DNA from: Oscillospiraceae bacterium | GTDB lineage: Bacteria > Bacillota > Clostridia > Oscillospirales > Acutalibacteraceae | Length of the DNA stretch: 61,905 nt | Assembly (NCBI GenBank): GCA_009777055.1 | Contig: WRMQ01000002.1 | Location: 1 to 61,905 of the forward strand | Direction: 5' to 3' | In this document: positions 24,715 to 33,525 of the stretch, one piece after another | How positions within the stretch are numbered: the stretch's first letter is position 1 | How the letters are laid out: each line of letters begins with the position of its first letter | Made by a program: the position numbers and the translations under genes | Notes under the pieces: model-generated | What the model was told of the DNA's origin: nothing | What the model saw: the letters and a program-made list of their open reading frames with translations, nothing else | The model's database searches: none

Positions 24715-25953
24715 ATGAACCGCAAAATATCATTCGGCGCGGCGCTGGCGCTGGCATTGGTGCTGGTCTCGGTATCGATTCCGCTGACGATGCTTTACGC
24801 CCGCCAGGAACATAACCGCATTATCACCGACCTGCCCCGGCGGGCGGAGCAGTTCGCCGCCATGGAGGAGATCCGCGACACGGTGCAGCGCAACTACTCC
24901 GGCAGGGTGAACAACGACGTGGTCAACGCCGAGGTTGTGCGCGGCTATATCGCCGGTCTGGGCGACCCCAAGAGCCGCTACCTGGATGCCGCGGAGTACA
25001 ACAGCTATGACCAGCGGCTGCGGGGAGAAAGCGCCGACCTGGGGCTGGCGGCCTCCTACGACCCGATGCTGGGCATTGTGGTGGACCGTGTGCAATCCGG
25101 CTCCCCCGCGGCCAACAGCGGCCTGCAGAAGGGCGACCAGATCATCAGCGTCAAGGCCGACAACCAGAGCGTCGTCAACGCCGCCGACGTGGACCGCGAC
25201 AGCGCGCCCCAAATGCTCGCGGAGCTCAACAAGCTGCGCAGCATCGCCTCAGACGTGGCTGTGACGCATATCACGCTGACCTATCTGCGCGACGACGCGG
25301 AAAACACGGTCAATATTATGGTAGGCCACAACGTGCCCACGGTGTTTGGCGAAATCATGCAGGACGACGTGGGCTATCTGCGTATCTCGGCCTTCTACAA
25401 GAGCACCAAGGATCAGCTGAAAAGCCAGATGGGCGAGCTGCTCAGCCAGGGGGCCTCGACATTTATATTCGATTTGCGGGGCTGCTGGGACGGCACCTGG
25501 GAATACGCCTGCGGCGCTCTTGATCTGCTGGTGATCGCCGGCGCGGGCAATGACGTGATGGCCACGGTGAACTATCAGGGCAGGGCTCCCGTGCTCTACG
25601 CGCCCAGCTCAAAGCGCGACGCCAACTTAAAGACAGCCGTGCTCACCAACGCCGCCACCGACGGCCCGGCGGAGCTCTTCGCCTATAACCTGCGCAGCTA
25701 CAACAGCGGCAAGGTGTTCCTGTTTGGTCTGCCCACCGCCGGCAACAACACCCTGCAGGAGGCCTTTCGGCTGGAACGCGTAGGCGGGGCGGTTCTGCTG
25801 ACGGTGGCCACGGTCACGCCCTACGGCAACGACCCCGACTGGTGCAAGGGCGGCGTAGAGCCCGATTTCCGCTATGGCAACCCCGACCAGCAGCTCAGCG
25901 CCGCGCTGGATTTTCTGAAGGGGAACAACGAAGAGGCGATTGTGGAGAGCTGA
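24715..25953 (+). CDS. Membrane-anchored PDZ / S41 peptidase-like protein, probably inactive
   Basis: 412 residues from ATG 24715. An N-terminal signal anchor (GAALALALVLVSVSIPLTML) is followed by a helical linker, a PDZ domain at about 108-185 (LGIVVDRVQSGSPAANSGLQKGDQII) and the S41 (C-terminal processing protease) core. The S41 serine motif TASxxE is ATDGPAE here, and the lysine motif TxGKGxxQ is TAGNNTLQ, so both catalytic residues appear lost. It would sit outside the membrane and may bind peptide C-termini without cleaving. Residue positions are by eye alignment with the family. Confidence 0.8.
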   Translation: MNRKISFGAALALALVLVSVSIPLTMLYARQEHNRIITDLPRRAEQFAAMEEIRDTVQRNYSGRVNNDVVNAEVVRGYIAGLGDPKSRYLDAAEYNSYDQRLRGESADLGLAASYDPMLGIVVDRVQSGSPAANSGLQKGDQIISVKADNQSVVNAADVDRDSAPQMLAELNKLRSIASDVAVTHITLTYLRDDAENTVNIMVGHNVPTVFGEIMQDDVGYLRISAFYKSTKDQLKSQMGELLSQGASTFIFDLRGCWDGTWEYACGALDLLVIAGAGNDVMATVNYQGRAPVLYAPSSKRDANLKTAVLTNAATDGPAELFAYNLRSYNSGKVFLFGLPTAGNNTLQEAFRLERVGGAVLLTVATVTPYGNDPDWCKGGVEPDFRYGNPDQQLSAALDFLKGNNEEAIVES

Positions 25954-25977
25954 TAAAAGGCATAATTCAAATAAAAG

Positions 25978-26020
25978 CAACAGCGGGGCAGCCAGATTGG
26001 CTGACCCGCTGTTGTTTGTT
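25978..26020 (+). terminator. Terminator after the S41-like gene
   Basis: Hairpin CAACAGCGGGGCAGCCA / TGGCTGACCCGCTGTTG (one internal mismatch) followed by TTTGTTGTTTTTTT. It lies between convergent genes and may serve both. Confidence 0.8.
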
Positions 26021-26026
26021 GTTTTT

Positions 26027-26776
26027 TTATGATATATCCGCGTGCAGCGCGTAAATCACTTCAAGCATTTCCGCCGCTCTGACATCCCCGGGGTCCAGTT
26101 CAAGAGCACGGTCCAGGTCCAGTATAGCCTGTCCATACGCCTCCAGGTAATACCAGATAAGGCCACGATAATAGCGGCATTGCTGTCTGTCAGGCTCTAT
26201 CTCAAGCGCGTAGTTAAAAAAATCCAGTGTCCGCTGCAAATATCGGTAGTATAGTTCCGGAGCCTCCTTCTGAAGCTGTACCGTAAATTCACAGCATACG
26301 ATCCCGGCCTCCTCATACTCCTCGGCGGTTTGGAGATAAACGCCTCCAAAGCTGTTCAGCGCCGCTTCATAATCACCCAGATAGAAATAGCACATCGCCT
26401 TTTTGCAATCGCTGAGCTTGTATCGATTTATTTTGCGAAACCCCACCAAAGCGTACTCGTAATCGCCGGCCTCCAGAAGGGCCTGTGCATGAACATAAAT
26501 CTTCTCCTGCTGCTCCGGTGTCATCTCAGCGCTTGCATACCCTTCAAATTCCGCCATAGCAAGGTTGATCGCCGCCTGCCGGCGGTAAGCGCCATAGGTC
26601 TTATAACCCGCCACACCCGCCGGAAGCAGGAAAGCACCAAGCAGCATCAACAGAGCAACCGCTGCTTTGCCCTTGCTATTTTTACTGAAGGCCGCCCACA
26701 GCCCAAGGCCCAACAGCGGAATAACCAACACCGCCAGCGGCGTTTTAAACACGTTCCAAAATTCCTGCCAAAACAT
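26027..26776 (-). CDS. TPR-repeat membrane protein of unknown function
   Basis: 249 residues. Two N-terminal hydrophobic segments (about 12-30 and 38-58) are followed by tetratricopeptide-like repeats from about 90 onwards, including LEAGDYEYALVGFRKI, FYLGDYEAALNSFG and YLEAYGQAILDLDRALELDP. TPRs form protein-binding superhelices, so a scaffold role at the membrane is likely. GGAGG precedes the ATG. The last 30 residues are the best TPR match. Confidence 0.75.
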   Translation of the reverse strand: MFWQEFWNVFKTPLAVLVIPLLGLGLWAAFSKNSKGKAAVALLMLLGAFLLPAGVAGYKTYGAYRRQAAINLAMAEFEGYASAEMTPEQQEKIYVHAQALLEAGDYEYALVGFRKINRYKLSDCKKAMCYFYLGDYEAALNSFGGVYLQTAEEYEEAGIVCCEFTVQLQKEAPELYYRYLQRTLDFFNYALEIEPDRQQCRYYRGLIWYYLEAYGQAILDLDRALELDPGDVRAAEMLEVIYALHADIS

Positions 26777-26804
26777 ATGTTATGATCCTCCAGCGTTCCA
26801 TGTA

Positions 26805-26938
26805 GGGGCTCAAAATGTAGGGGCTCAAAAATTTGAGCCCAGGCCACGTTATCATGGGCTCAAAATTTTGAACTCCGCAGCCCTGTTGTTGATTGGTTTC
26901 AATTAATGCGTGACCAGGGCTCAAAATTTTGAGCCCCT
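26805..26938. repeat. Cluster of palindromic GGGCTCAAAATTTTGAGCCC elements
   Basis: Four copies, two of them full palindromes, in 134 bp (26805-26815, 26819-26840, 26855-26871, 26916-26938), two preceded by TGTAGG. They fill the spacer upstream of the TPR gene, and the last touches the stop codon of the next gene. They could be REP-like elements or operator sites. Confidence 0.75.
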
Positions 26939-27890
26939 ACGAAAGTCTCGTCTCTGTCATCTCGTGAAACAGCTTCACCCGCCGCTGGAGCCGCTCGTGC
27001 TCCTTCTCGGTGATGGAAAATTTATGAGAGGCAAAATTCTTTCGCAGCATCTGCCAGGTGATCAGATCCTGTGCCTCCATGGCGGCTTCGGCCCCTAGCA
27101 CCTCAGCCACCAGACGCTCCGCCGCGTTCCACATGCTCACTAAAAAGGGCAGGTCCAGCCGGCGCAGGAGGCTGCGCGCGGTGCGCTGGGCAAAATTCAG
27201 GCAGGGGAAATAAAGCTGCATCCGCGGCGGCTCGGCCTTGAAATCCACCAGCGCGCCGGTAAAGCTTTCGCTTTCCTCCGGCAGGGGCAGCGTGCCCCCG
27301 GCGGAGATCACGATGCCGTAATCCTCCATGGGCAGGCAGCCCGAGCCGGCCACGGCGGAGATGAAGCGCCGGTGCTGGGGCGGCAGGGCGTGGCAGTAAA
27401 GATCGGCCAGGGCCGCTTCCGCCAGAGGGCGATGGGCCTCGCTGGTGCGGCAGATCAGCTTGCTTTGGGAGGAAAGACACACCAGAAACGCCGCGCTGCG
27501 AAAGGTCTTTAAAAAGAGCTCGTCCACACAGGCCCATTTGGCGAAGAGATTGTGGTGGTGCAGCGCCGCCTCAAAGCCCAGCTCCAGGCCGCGCTGCCGG
27601 TAGGGGGAAATATCCGCCGCGCGCAGGGCGTTTTCCCAGAACCCCGCGGGCTGATAACTGGTTTGCAGCAGCACGCTGAAGCGGTCCGCCAGCGTAAAAA
27701 TCGCCATTGCCCAGGGAGGCTGCGCCTGATCCCGGGCTCCCTGCGAACAGGCCTCCTGCAGGGAGGCCAGGCGCTCCAGCAGCAGCGAACAGGCCTCGCT
27801 GTCCTCCCGCAGCAGCGCGCGCAGGCGCTCCGTATCGCCGGGACGGCTTGGGTTTTGGAACCATAGCGGCTCCGAATAGAGAAGGGCCAT
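26937..27890 (-). CDS. Hypothetical protein, alpha-helical, 317 residues
   Basis: I recognise no family. It is soluble and rich in Leu, Ala, Glu and Arg, with no signal peptide or membrane segment. The N-terminal half has helical stretches (TERLRALLREDSEACSLLLERL), and the middle has a beta-rich patch (EDYGIVISAGGTLPLPEESESFTGALVDFK). AGAGG precedes the ATG at 27890. It follows the 497-residue membrane protein on the same strand and may be co-transcribed. Confidence 0.6.
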   Translation of the reverse strand: MALLYSEPLWFQNPSRPGDTERLRALLREDSEACSLLLERLASLQEACSQGARDQAQPPWAMAIFTLADRFSVLLQTSYQPAGFWENALRAADISPYRQRGLELGFEAALHHHNLFAKWACVDELFLKTFRSAAFLVCLSSQSKLICRTSEAHRPLAEAALADLYCHALPPQHRRFISAVAGSGCLPMEDYGIVISAGGTLPLPEESESFTGALVDFKAEPPRMQLYFPCLNFAQRTARSLLRRLDLPFLVSMWNAAERLVAEVLGAEAAMEAQDLITWQMLRKNFASHKFSITEKEHERLQRRVKLFHEMTETRLS

Positions 27891-27918
27891 GGAGAAACCT
27901 CTTTCATCGCGTTAAGCG

Positions 27919-27974
27919 TAATTCATATTAAGCAATTCATATTAAGTAATTTATATTAAGTAATTCATATCAAA
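27919..27974. repeat. Tandem repeat, four units of TAATTCATATTAAG
   Basis: Four 13-14-bp units in a row with one or two changes each, in the spacer between two minus-strand genes. The array overlaps the stop codon of the upstream gene by a few bases. Confidence 0.85.
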
Positions 27975-29463
27975 TAGAGCCGATGATCAGCGTTCCTTTT
28001 TTTGTGACGGCGAAGCCCATGCCTGTTTGCTCCGTGCGCGCGGGCTGGATACCGATGATCTTGCGGTTGCGCACATCCTCCAGCCGCAGCGGGTTGCCCT
28101 GGACATCCTCCAGCGCAAAGATATGCTCCAGGCATTCGCTGCCCAGCACGGACTGCACCACAAAGCTGGGCGGCGCGAAATACTCTATGTGCAGATAGAG
28201 GTTGCCGCTGCCCTCCGCCAGGGAGAAGACCTGACCCCGGTCGTTGGCCGCGAAGCATGGCCGCGGGGAGCTGCTTTCCGGCGCGGCGCCCCGCAGGATA
28301 TCGCGGTTGCGCAGGCCCACGGTAGCAAAGCTGAATTCCAGGGGCGCGGAGGAGCGCTTGCCCAGAAAATACGCGTTCATGACAGCCTCCTCGGGCTCCG
28401 CGCTTTCCTCGGCGCTCCCCCCGATGGGCAGCAGGCCATCCATAGACACCTGGTCCAGCAGCGCGCCGCATTCCTCCGGGGGGATCAGCTCCACCCCGGC
28501 GAGGGTGGAAACCATGGCGGGCGTCCCGGTGGGAGGCGCGGCTTCCCGGGGCGCGGGCGCCGCCTTGGGCAGCTGCCTGGTCACCTGCCGCGGGGCGCTT
28601 TCCGCCAAAGGCGCTTCGGCGATTGCCCTCGCGCTCTCGGGCTCCGGCTTCCTTTCCGGCTCAGGTACGGTTTTTTGGGGGCTGCGCGCGCGGCCGGGCC
28701 AAAGCCTTTCCCGGGCCTGCCGGCCTTTTTCCAGCAATGGACCGGCCTGCAGCGCCACGGGCGCCAGGGTCATCCGGATTTTATCCCGGAAGAGATGCCA
28801 CAGCAAAAGTCCCGCAAGGATAAACAGGATCAGCAGGATCACGATCACGTATATCCCGGCGCGGGAGGGCTTGCCGTCTTCGGCGGATTGGCTGGGGCCC
28901 CCGGGTCCGGCCGGCGTGGCCGGCGTGCCGCCAACGGCCCGCACCTGCTGGAGCTTCGCGCCGCTGTCCTGCGAAAAACCGGTGAGCGCGGTCTCCCCCG
29001 CCATCTGCAGCCGGGCGCTCACGGCGGCCCGCTGGATATCGTCGGGCTTGGTGGTCAGGGCAAAGGTGGTGCTGTTCCCCTGCTGGGAGCGCACCACGTC
29101 GAGCTGCAGCGTATCCTGCTGCCGCAGCGCCCCGGTGGTGTCGACCACAACCGCGGCATAAAAATAGTCGTTGTCATCGTTGCTGGCCACCACAAAGCGG
29201 ATCAGCGTCTCGGCGCCGTCGGACACCTTGTTGAGCGCGAGCATATAACGCTTGTCCGCCGCGACGACCAGATCCACCCTCCTCCGGTCCGCCAGAGCGT
29301 CCAGGCAGGCCTCCAGCGGCACCGTCAGCTGAAAGCTCCCCCCGCTGAGAGAATCCTCCTCCGGCCTGGTTTCGGCTGCCGTTGTGGTCTCCGCGAATGC
29401 CGCTATGGAAAAAAGGAACAGGACCATAAGAAACGCCGCAAGAACCCGGCTGAGCTTGCGCAT
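27970..29463 (-). CDS. Membrane protein with extracytoplasmic N-domain and Pro-rich cytoplasmic region
   Basis: 497 residues. A signal peptide (about 1-24), then an extracytoplasmic domain of about 160 residues (SFQLTVPLEACLDALADRR..., YFYAAVVVDTTGALRQQD), a Gly/Pro linker, one transmembrane helix (about 205-225, YVIVILLILFILAGLLLW) and a cytoplasmic Pro/Glu/Ala-rich tail ending in a compact domain of about 140 residues (EEAVMNAYFLGKRSS to GTLIIGSI). A transmembrane sensor or scaffold is plausible. I recognise no family. GGAAGG precedes the ATG. Confidence 0.65.
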   Translation of the reverse strand: MRKLSRVLAAFLMVLFLFSIAAFAETTTAAETRPEEDSLSGGSFQLTVPLEACLDALADRRRVDLVVAADKRYMLALNKVSDGAETLIRFVVASNDDNDYFYAAVVVDTTGALRQQDTLQLDVVRSQQGNSTTFALTTKPDDIQRAAVSARLQMAGETALTGFSQDSGAKLQQVRAVGGTPATPAGPGGPSQSAEDGKPSRAGIYVIVILLILFILAGLLLWHLFRDKIRMTLAPVALQAGPLLEKGRQARERLWPGRARSPQKTVPEPERKPEPESARAIAEAPLAESAPRQVTRQLPKAAPAPREAAPPTGTPAMVSTLAGVELIPPEECGALLDQVSMDGLLPIGGSAEESAEPEEAVMNAYFLGKRSSAPLEFSFATVGLRNRDILRGAAPESSSPRPCFAANDRGQVFSLAEGSGNLYLHIEYFAPPSFVVQSVLGSECLEHIFALEDVQGNPLRLEDVRNRKIIGIQPARTEQTGMGFAVTKKGTLIIGSI

Positions 29464-29591
29464 CAGGCATCATACCTTCCTTCATTCTTTATGTATGCGT
29501 TCACACACGCACACATTTATACAAATATATTCTACCATAAACTGGCGATTTGTCAACCTCGGATTTGCCGTGCAGCTCAAAAAAATTTGCC

Positions 29592-29620
29592 TTGACAATT
29601 CGGCAAAGACATGCTATACT
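29592..29620 (+). promoter_or_regulatory. Promoter of tRNA-Ala
   Basis: TTGACA, 17-nt spacer, TATACT, 15 nt before the tRNA. Confidence 0.8.
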
Positions 29621-29635
29621 ATCATACAATGGCAG

Positions 29636-29711
<76 letters not shown>

Positions 29712-29713
29712 GG

Positions 29714-29752
29714 ATGGAACCCGCAATCCACAAGGGATTGCGGGTTCCATTA
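29714..29752. terminator. Terminator after tRNA-Ala
   Basis: TGGAACCCGCAATCC/GGGATTGCGGGTTCCA stem with a 4-nt loop then TTATCTTT; it lies between convergent units and may act on both strands. Confidence 0.75.
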
Positions 29753-29764
29753 TCTTTGAAAAGC

Positions 29765-31876
29765 CTACTTCATCCAGATCCAGCCGAAGAAAACGATATA
29801 CTTGATCCAGTACCAGAGCTTCTGCCAAAAGGTTTGAGGCTGGGGGGGCGTATTGTTTTCGCCCAACTCCACAAACCCAAACAGACTGAAGTGATCCGTC
29901 TCCACCACGGCGTAATTGTCCTCGATGGTGTATTGCAGCGGCACAAAGGGATTCATCGGATCATCGGGATTGACGTAGCAGACCTGGAAGCGGGCGGGAT
30001 CGAAGTTCGCGGGCAGAGGCAGGTAGAGCTTCACCGGCGCGCTGGGCTGGATCGTGCTGCCCTCATGCCAGAGCTTGATATCATACAGCGTGAAGCCGAC
30101 AATGGGTTTGGTGAAGTAATTGGCGTACTGATAAAGCTCGACGAGCAGGCCTTCGCTGACAGTGTTGACGGTCATGGTGGTGCCGGCGGGCAGAACACCG
30201 CCTGGGTATTCCAGCTTGACATTGCTGCCGCCGGAAGTGAGCCAAGAATTTTGAACCCGGATATAGACACAACTGGGCGTGTTATCAAAATACATCCACG
30301 GCGCTTCATTGGTGTACTTATAATAATCAATGCCGCTGATTGTGATTGCGGAGGGGTACGGCGTTTTTTCTTCGGGAATGAGAATATAAGATCTTCCCGA
30401 ATCGTCTTGATAATCGTCTTGATACCAGTACCAGATATAATTGTCATCGTCCACGGTGAGCGTTCCGTTGATAATGATTGTACCGCCGTCAAAACAGAAT
30501 ACGCCGCAATGGTTCGAAGTTGCACCCACATAATTGACAGCGCCGCTGCCGTCATCATGGACGACGACGTTTCCATTCACGGTGACTTTTGCGCCGGTTT
30601 GCGCGCCTATACCGCAGTAGTCAGCGGGAATAGCCATGCTATTCGTCATGAAACCGTTTGCAGTCACATTTCCATTGATTATGATCTCAGTGCCCTCATC
30701 CATGGCATAAGCGCCAAGGCCGGCGATTACGTTGCCGTTGACTGTGATCTTTGCATGCCATGCATATAAGCCATTATTTTCACTCATGACGTCGCCGTTG
30801 ACGATCACTTCCGCACCGCTGCCTCTCGCCTCCACGCCGTAGTGTGTGTTGTCAATCACGTTGCCGTGGATCGTGACTTTTCCGCCGAAAGCGGCCATGG
30901 CACCCCATGCGCCGCCCGTCACATCACCGTTGACGGCAATCACTGTGCCGGTACCCTCGGCGTAAACGCCGGTGCTGGTGATCTTATCGTTATTGGGAGA
31001 TGCGATGACGCTGCCGGTGCTTGTGATCTGTGCGCCGCCGATTGCAAAGATGCCGTTATAGCCGGCAGTGATATTGCCAATAACCTTGATTCCTGTGCCA
31101 GCGTCCCGGGCCGAAACGCCCGTACCAAGGTTGCTGGTAATATCGCCTTCGATAGTGACCTTCCCGCCGCTATCGGCAAACGCGCCGCCATAAAGGGTTT
31201 CAATGTTGCCGCTGACCGTGATTTCGCTGCCTGCGCCGCTCGCTCTTGCGCCGCTACCACCGGTAATCTCGCCTATTACGGTTGCCTTGCCACCGTAATG
31301 CGCATCAACGCCAATCCCATGGGTGGCCGTGATGTTGCCGGTCACTGTAATCTTGCTGTCGTACATGGGAACGATCCCTTCGCCTTCGCTTGCGATATCT
31401 CCGTTGATCGTAATTTCTGAGCCGTATTCCGCGTAAACGCCCATGCTCCAGGCAAGGGTGGTCGTAATATCTCCATTGAGTACGACCTTCGCGCCATTTG
31501 TTGCCTTCACGCCGGTCTCCGCGTCCAGCAGGATGTTGAGCTTCCCGGCACTGCTTGCTTGCAGCAATGCGCCTCCATTGCTGACCTCCAGCGCGGCAAG
31601 CTCGACTGCATCGCCAGCGGTAACATCAATGGTAAGATCATAGTTGCCCAAGTCAAGATAGACCGTTTTACCGTTCACCACGACAGGCTGCGTTTCAGTA
31701 TAATTGCTGAGCATGCGGATGGTTTGGCCATCCGCCGCGGCGTCTATCGCATCCTTGAACGTGGCATACGGTGCCCCGTCCACGATTTCGCAGACTGCGC
31801 CCTCCGCATGGGTTATGAATGTGCCAATCGTAATTATCATAAGAAACGCAAAGAGAATAACGCATAGCTTTTTCAT
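29765..31876 (-). CDS. Secreted beta-helix repeat surface protein with C-terminal anchor
   Basis: 703 residues from ATG 31876, with GGGAGG eight bases upstream. Signal peptide (MKKLCVILFAFLMIITIGTF), then a YATFKDAIDAAADGQTI segment and about 16 repeats of the form (I/V)TVNGNV or ITINGDI with short loops between about 100 and 490, a right-handed beta-helix pattern. A beta-sandwich at about 520-680 and a short Trp-rich hydrophobic C-terminus (FWQKLWYWIKYIVFFGWIW) follow. It resembles the second half of the 996-residue protein at 1225-4215. It begins 23 bp after the sigma-LRR gene on the same strand, so the two are probably co-transcribed. Confidence 0.75.
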   Translation of the reverse strand: MKKLCVILFAFLMIITIGTFITHAEGAVCEIVDGAPYATFKDAIDAAADGQTIRMLSNYTETQPVVVNGKTVYLDLGNYDLTIDVTAGDAVELAALEVSNGGALLQASSAGKLNILLDAETGVKATNGAKVVLNGDITTTLAWSMGVYAEYGSEITINGDIASEGEGIVPMYDSKITVTGNITATHGIGVDAHYGGKATVIGEITGGSGARASGAGSEITVSGNIETLYGGAFADSGGKVTIEGDITSNLGTGVSARDAGTGIKVIGNITAGYNGIFAIGGAQITSTGSVIASPNNDKITSTGVYAEGTGTVIAVNGDVTGGAWGAMAAFGGKVTIHGNVIDNTHYGVEARGSGAEVIVNGDVMSENNGLYAWHAKITVNGNVIAGLGAYAMDEGTEIIINGNVTANGFMTNSMAIPADYCGIGAQTGAKVTVNGNVVVHDDGSGAVNYVGATSNHCGVFCFDGGTIIINGTLTVDDDNYIWYWYQDDYQDDSGRSYILIPEEKTPYPSAITISGIDYYKYTNEAPWMYFDNTPSCVYIRVQNSWLTSGGSNVKLEYPGGVLPAGTTMTVNTVSEGLLVELYQYANYFTKPIVGFTLYDIKLWHEGSTIQPSAPVKLYLPLPANFDPARFQVCYVNPDDPMNPFVPLQYTIEDNYAVVETDHFSLFGFVELGENNTPPQPQTFWQKLWYWIKYIVFFGWIWMK

Positions 31877-31899
31877 GAAGATAACCTCCCAAAAATATT

Positions 31900-33525
31900 T
31901 CAAATCAAAACATAGTCAATCCAATTGCTGATCGCGTAGCTCTCAGCAACAGAACCAGCTGCACAGCGGATCGTGACATGATCGCAGCCATCGAAGGCCC
32001 ACATGCCAATGCTGCTCACGCTGGCGGGGATGGTGATCGTGCCGAGCTGCGGATTATCCGCAAAGGCGAACTGCCCGATGGCGGTCACGCTGCTTGGCAC
32101 AGTCACGGATGTGAGGGATTTGCTTTGGAACGCGCCCATGCCTATTTCGAGGACAGCCTTGCCGTCAATGCTCGCGGGAATGCTCACTACTCCGCCGGAG
32201 CCGGTGTAGCCGGTAATGCGCAGGCCCGTGCCGGATGTCGCTGTTTGATAATATACGCCGGGGCTTGTCGTCGTGGCAGTTGTAGTGCTTGTAGTTGCGG
32301 TCGTCGTAGTGGGCTGTATCGTGGTGCTCGCCGCGCTGGATGCGGTCGAAGCGGTTATGCGCGGCGCTGATGTGGTATAGGAATATTTCGTGGCGCTTGT
32401 GGTTTCGGTTGATGCGGATGACTTTGAAGTATTCGACGCGGCGGCTGAAGTTGGAGCGGAGGAAGCATTTGCCGCGATAATGTTTTGGGTCGCGTTGCCG
32501 GTTGCTCGCGTCGCCGTGGGCAAATCATAAGCGAAGCGTGTTGGCGTTTGCGAAGTCTCCAGTGTGATTGTTTCCTGAAACGACGTTTCATCTTCCGTTG
32601 GAAGAAAGACGACCGGCAGTATGCTTTGATTCGCATAAGTCACTACGCTTGAGGTGGTGCTGATGCTTGGCTGCTCAGCTGCTTTTTTATTGTACTGATG
32701 CACCGCAATTCCTGTTGGCACAGAAACCGCAACAACCGCTGCCGCCGCAATCGCTACGATCTTCGGCACCGCAATCGCGCCGAGCTTTGCGGTCAATGTC
32801 CCGGCGGAGGCTACAACACTTCCCGCAGCAGCGGCAGTGGCGGACGCACCCACAACCGCGCCGGGCAGTATCGCCGAAAAATCCGGCAGCGGCAGCTTCC
32901 GCAGGCAGAAGATCAGCAGCGGGATCGGCGCGGCGCCGTAGAGCTTCACGCCCTTCTTTTGCAGCCGTTCCATTGCGGCGCTGATTTTGTTTCGCGCGTA
33001 ATACAGCCGGCTTTTCACGGTGCCCAGCGGCAGCTCGAGGGCCTCGGCCATTTCGCTGAGCTCCATGCCGCTGTAATAGTGCAGCAGCACGCACAGGCGC
33101 TGGTCTTCCGGCAGGCCGTCGATAATCTCCATGATTATACGGCGGGTTTCGCTCATGTCCATCGCGTCTTCGGGCAAGAATTCCGCGTCCGTTTCCGGCT
33201 GCCAGTGCAGGGGGCTATCCGCCAGATCGTCGCAGAAGAGCTCCCGCTTGCGGCTCAGAAAACGCTTGGCTGTATTGGCCACAATCTGATGCAGCCAGCG
33301 AACGAAGCATTCCGGATTTTCCAGCCTGCCCAGCTGCTCGTAGGCCTTCAGATAGCTCTCCTGGAGGATATCCAGGGCGTCTTCCTCTTTTCGGGTGAGC
33401 GACAGCGCGATGAAGAAGCAGGCATCCCGCGTGAGCAGATAAAGCTCGTTGAATGCGGCTTCGTCGCCCTGCGCGGCGGCGGGCACCAGCCGGGCGGTCT
33501 GTTCAAACAGGCGCTCATCATTCAT
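31900..33525 (-). CDS. ECF sigma factor fused to a transmembrane helix and extracellular LRR_5 domain
   Basis: 541 residues from ATG 33525, with AAAGGAG eight bases upstream. Region 2 at about 22-95 (DALDILQESYLKAYEQLGRL, WLHQIVANTAKRFLSRKRE), region 4 at about 135-195 (LPEDQRLCVLLHYYSGMELSEMAEALELPLGTVKSRLYYARNK). A hydrophobic stretch and a clear transmembrane helix (about 255-278, IVAIAAAAVVAVSVPTGIAV) follow, then a Ser/Thr/Ala-rich linker of about 140 residues and a BspA-type leucine-rich repeat (SIPASIDGKAVLEIGMGAFQ, SVTVPSSVTAIGQFAFADN). This places DNA-binding parts inside and a sensor outside in one chain. It probably needs proteolysis or local action at the membrane. Confidence 0.82.
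   Translation of the reverse strand: MNDERLFEQTARLVPAAAQGDEAAFNELYLLTRDACFFIALSLTRKEEDALDILQESYLKAYEQLGRLENPECFVRWLHQIVANTAKRFLSRKRELFCDDLADSPLHWQPETDAEFLPEDAMDMSETRRIIMEIIDGLPEDQRLCVLLHYYSGMELSEMAEALELPLGTVKSRLYYARNKISAAMERLQKKGVKLYGAAPIPLLIFCLRKLPLPDFSAILPGAVVGASATAAAAGSVVASAGTLTAKLGAIAVPKIVAIAAAAVVAVSVPTGIAVHQYNKKAAEQPSISTTSSVVTYANQSILPVVFLPTEDETSFQETITLETSQTPTRFAYDLPTATRATGNATQNIIAANASSAPTSAAASNTSKSSASTETTSATKYSYTTSAPRITASTASSAASTTIQPTTTTATTSTTTATTTSPGVYYQTATSGTGLRITGYTGSGGVVSIPASIDGKAVLEIGMGAFQSKSLTSVTVPSSVTAIGQFAFADNPQLGTITIPASVSSIGMWAFDGCDHVTIRCAAGSVAESYAISNWIDYVLI

Noticed and set aside
28027-29595. Plus-strand ORF (522 codons) opposite the 497-residue membrane protein
   Set aside because: Antisense frame with high Arg/Gly/His content and no initiation signal; the minus-strand gene has signal peptide, TM helix and Shine-Dalgarno.
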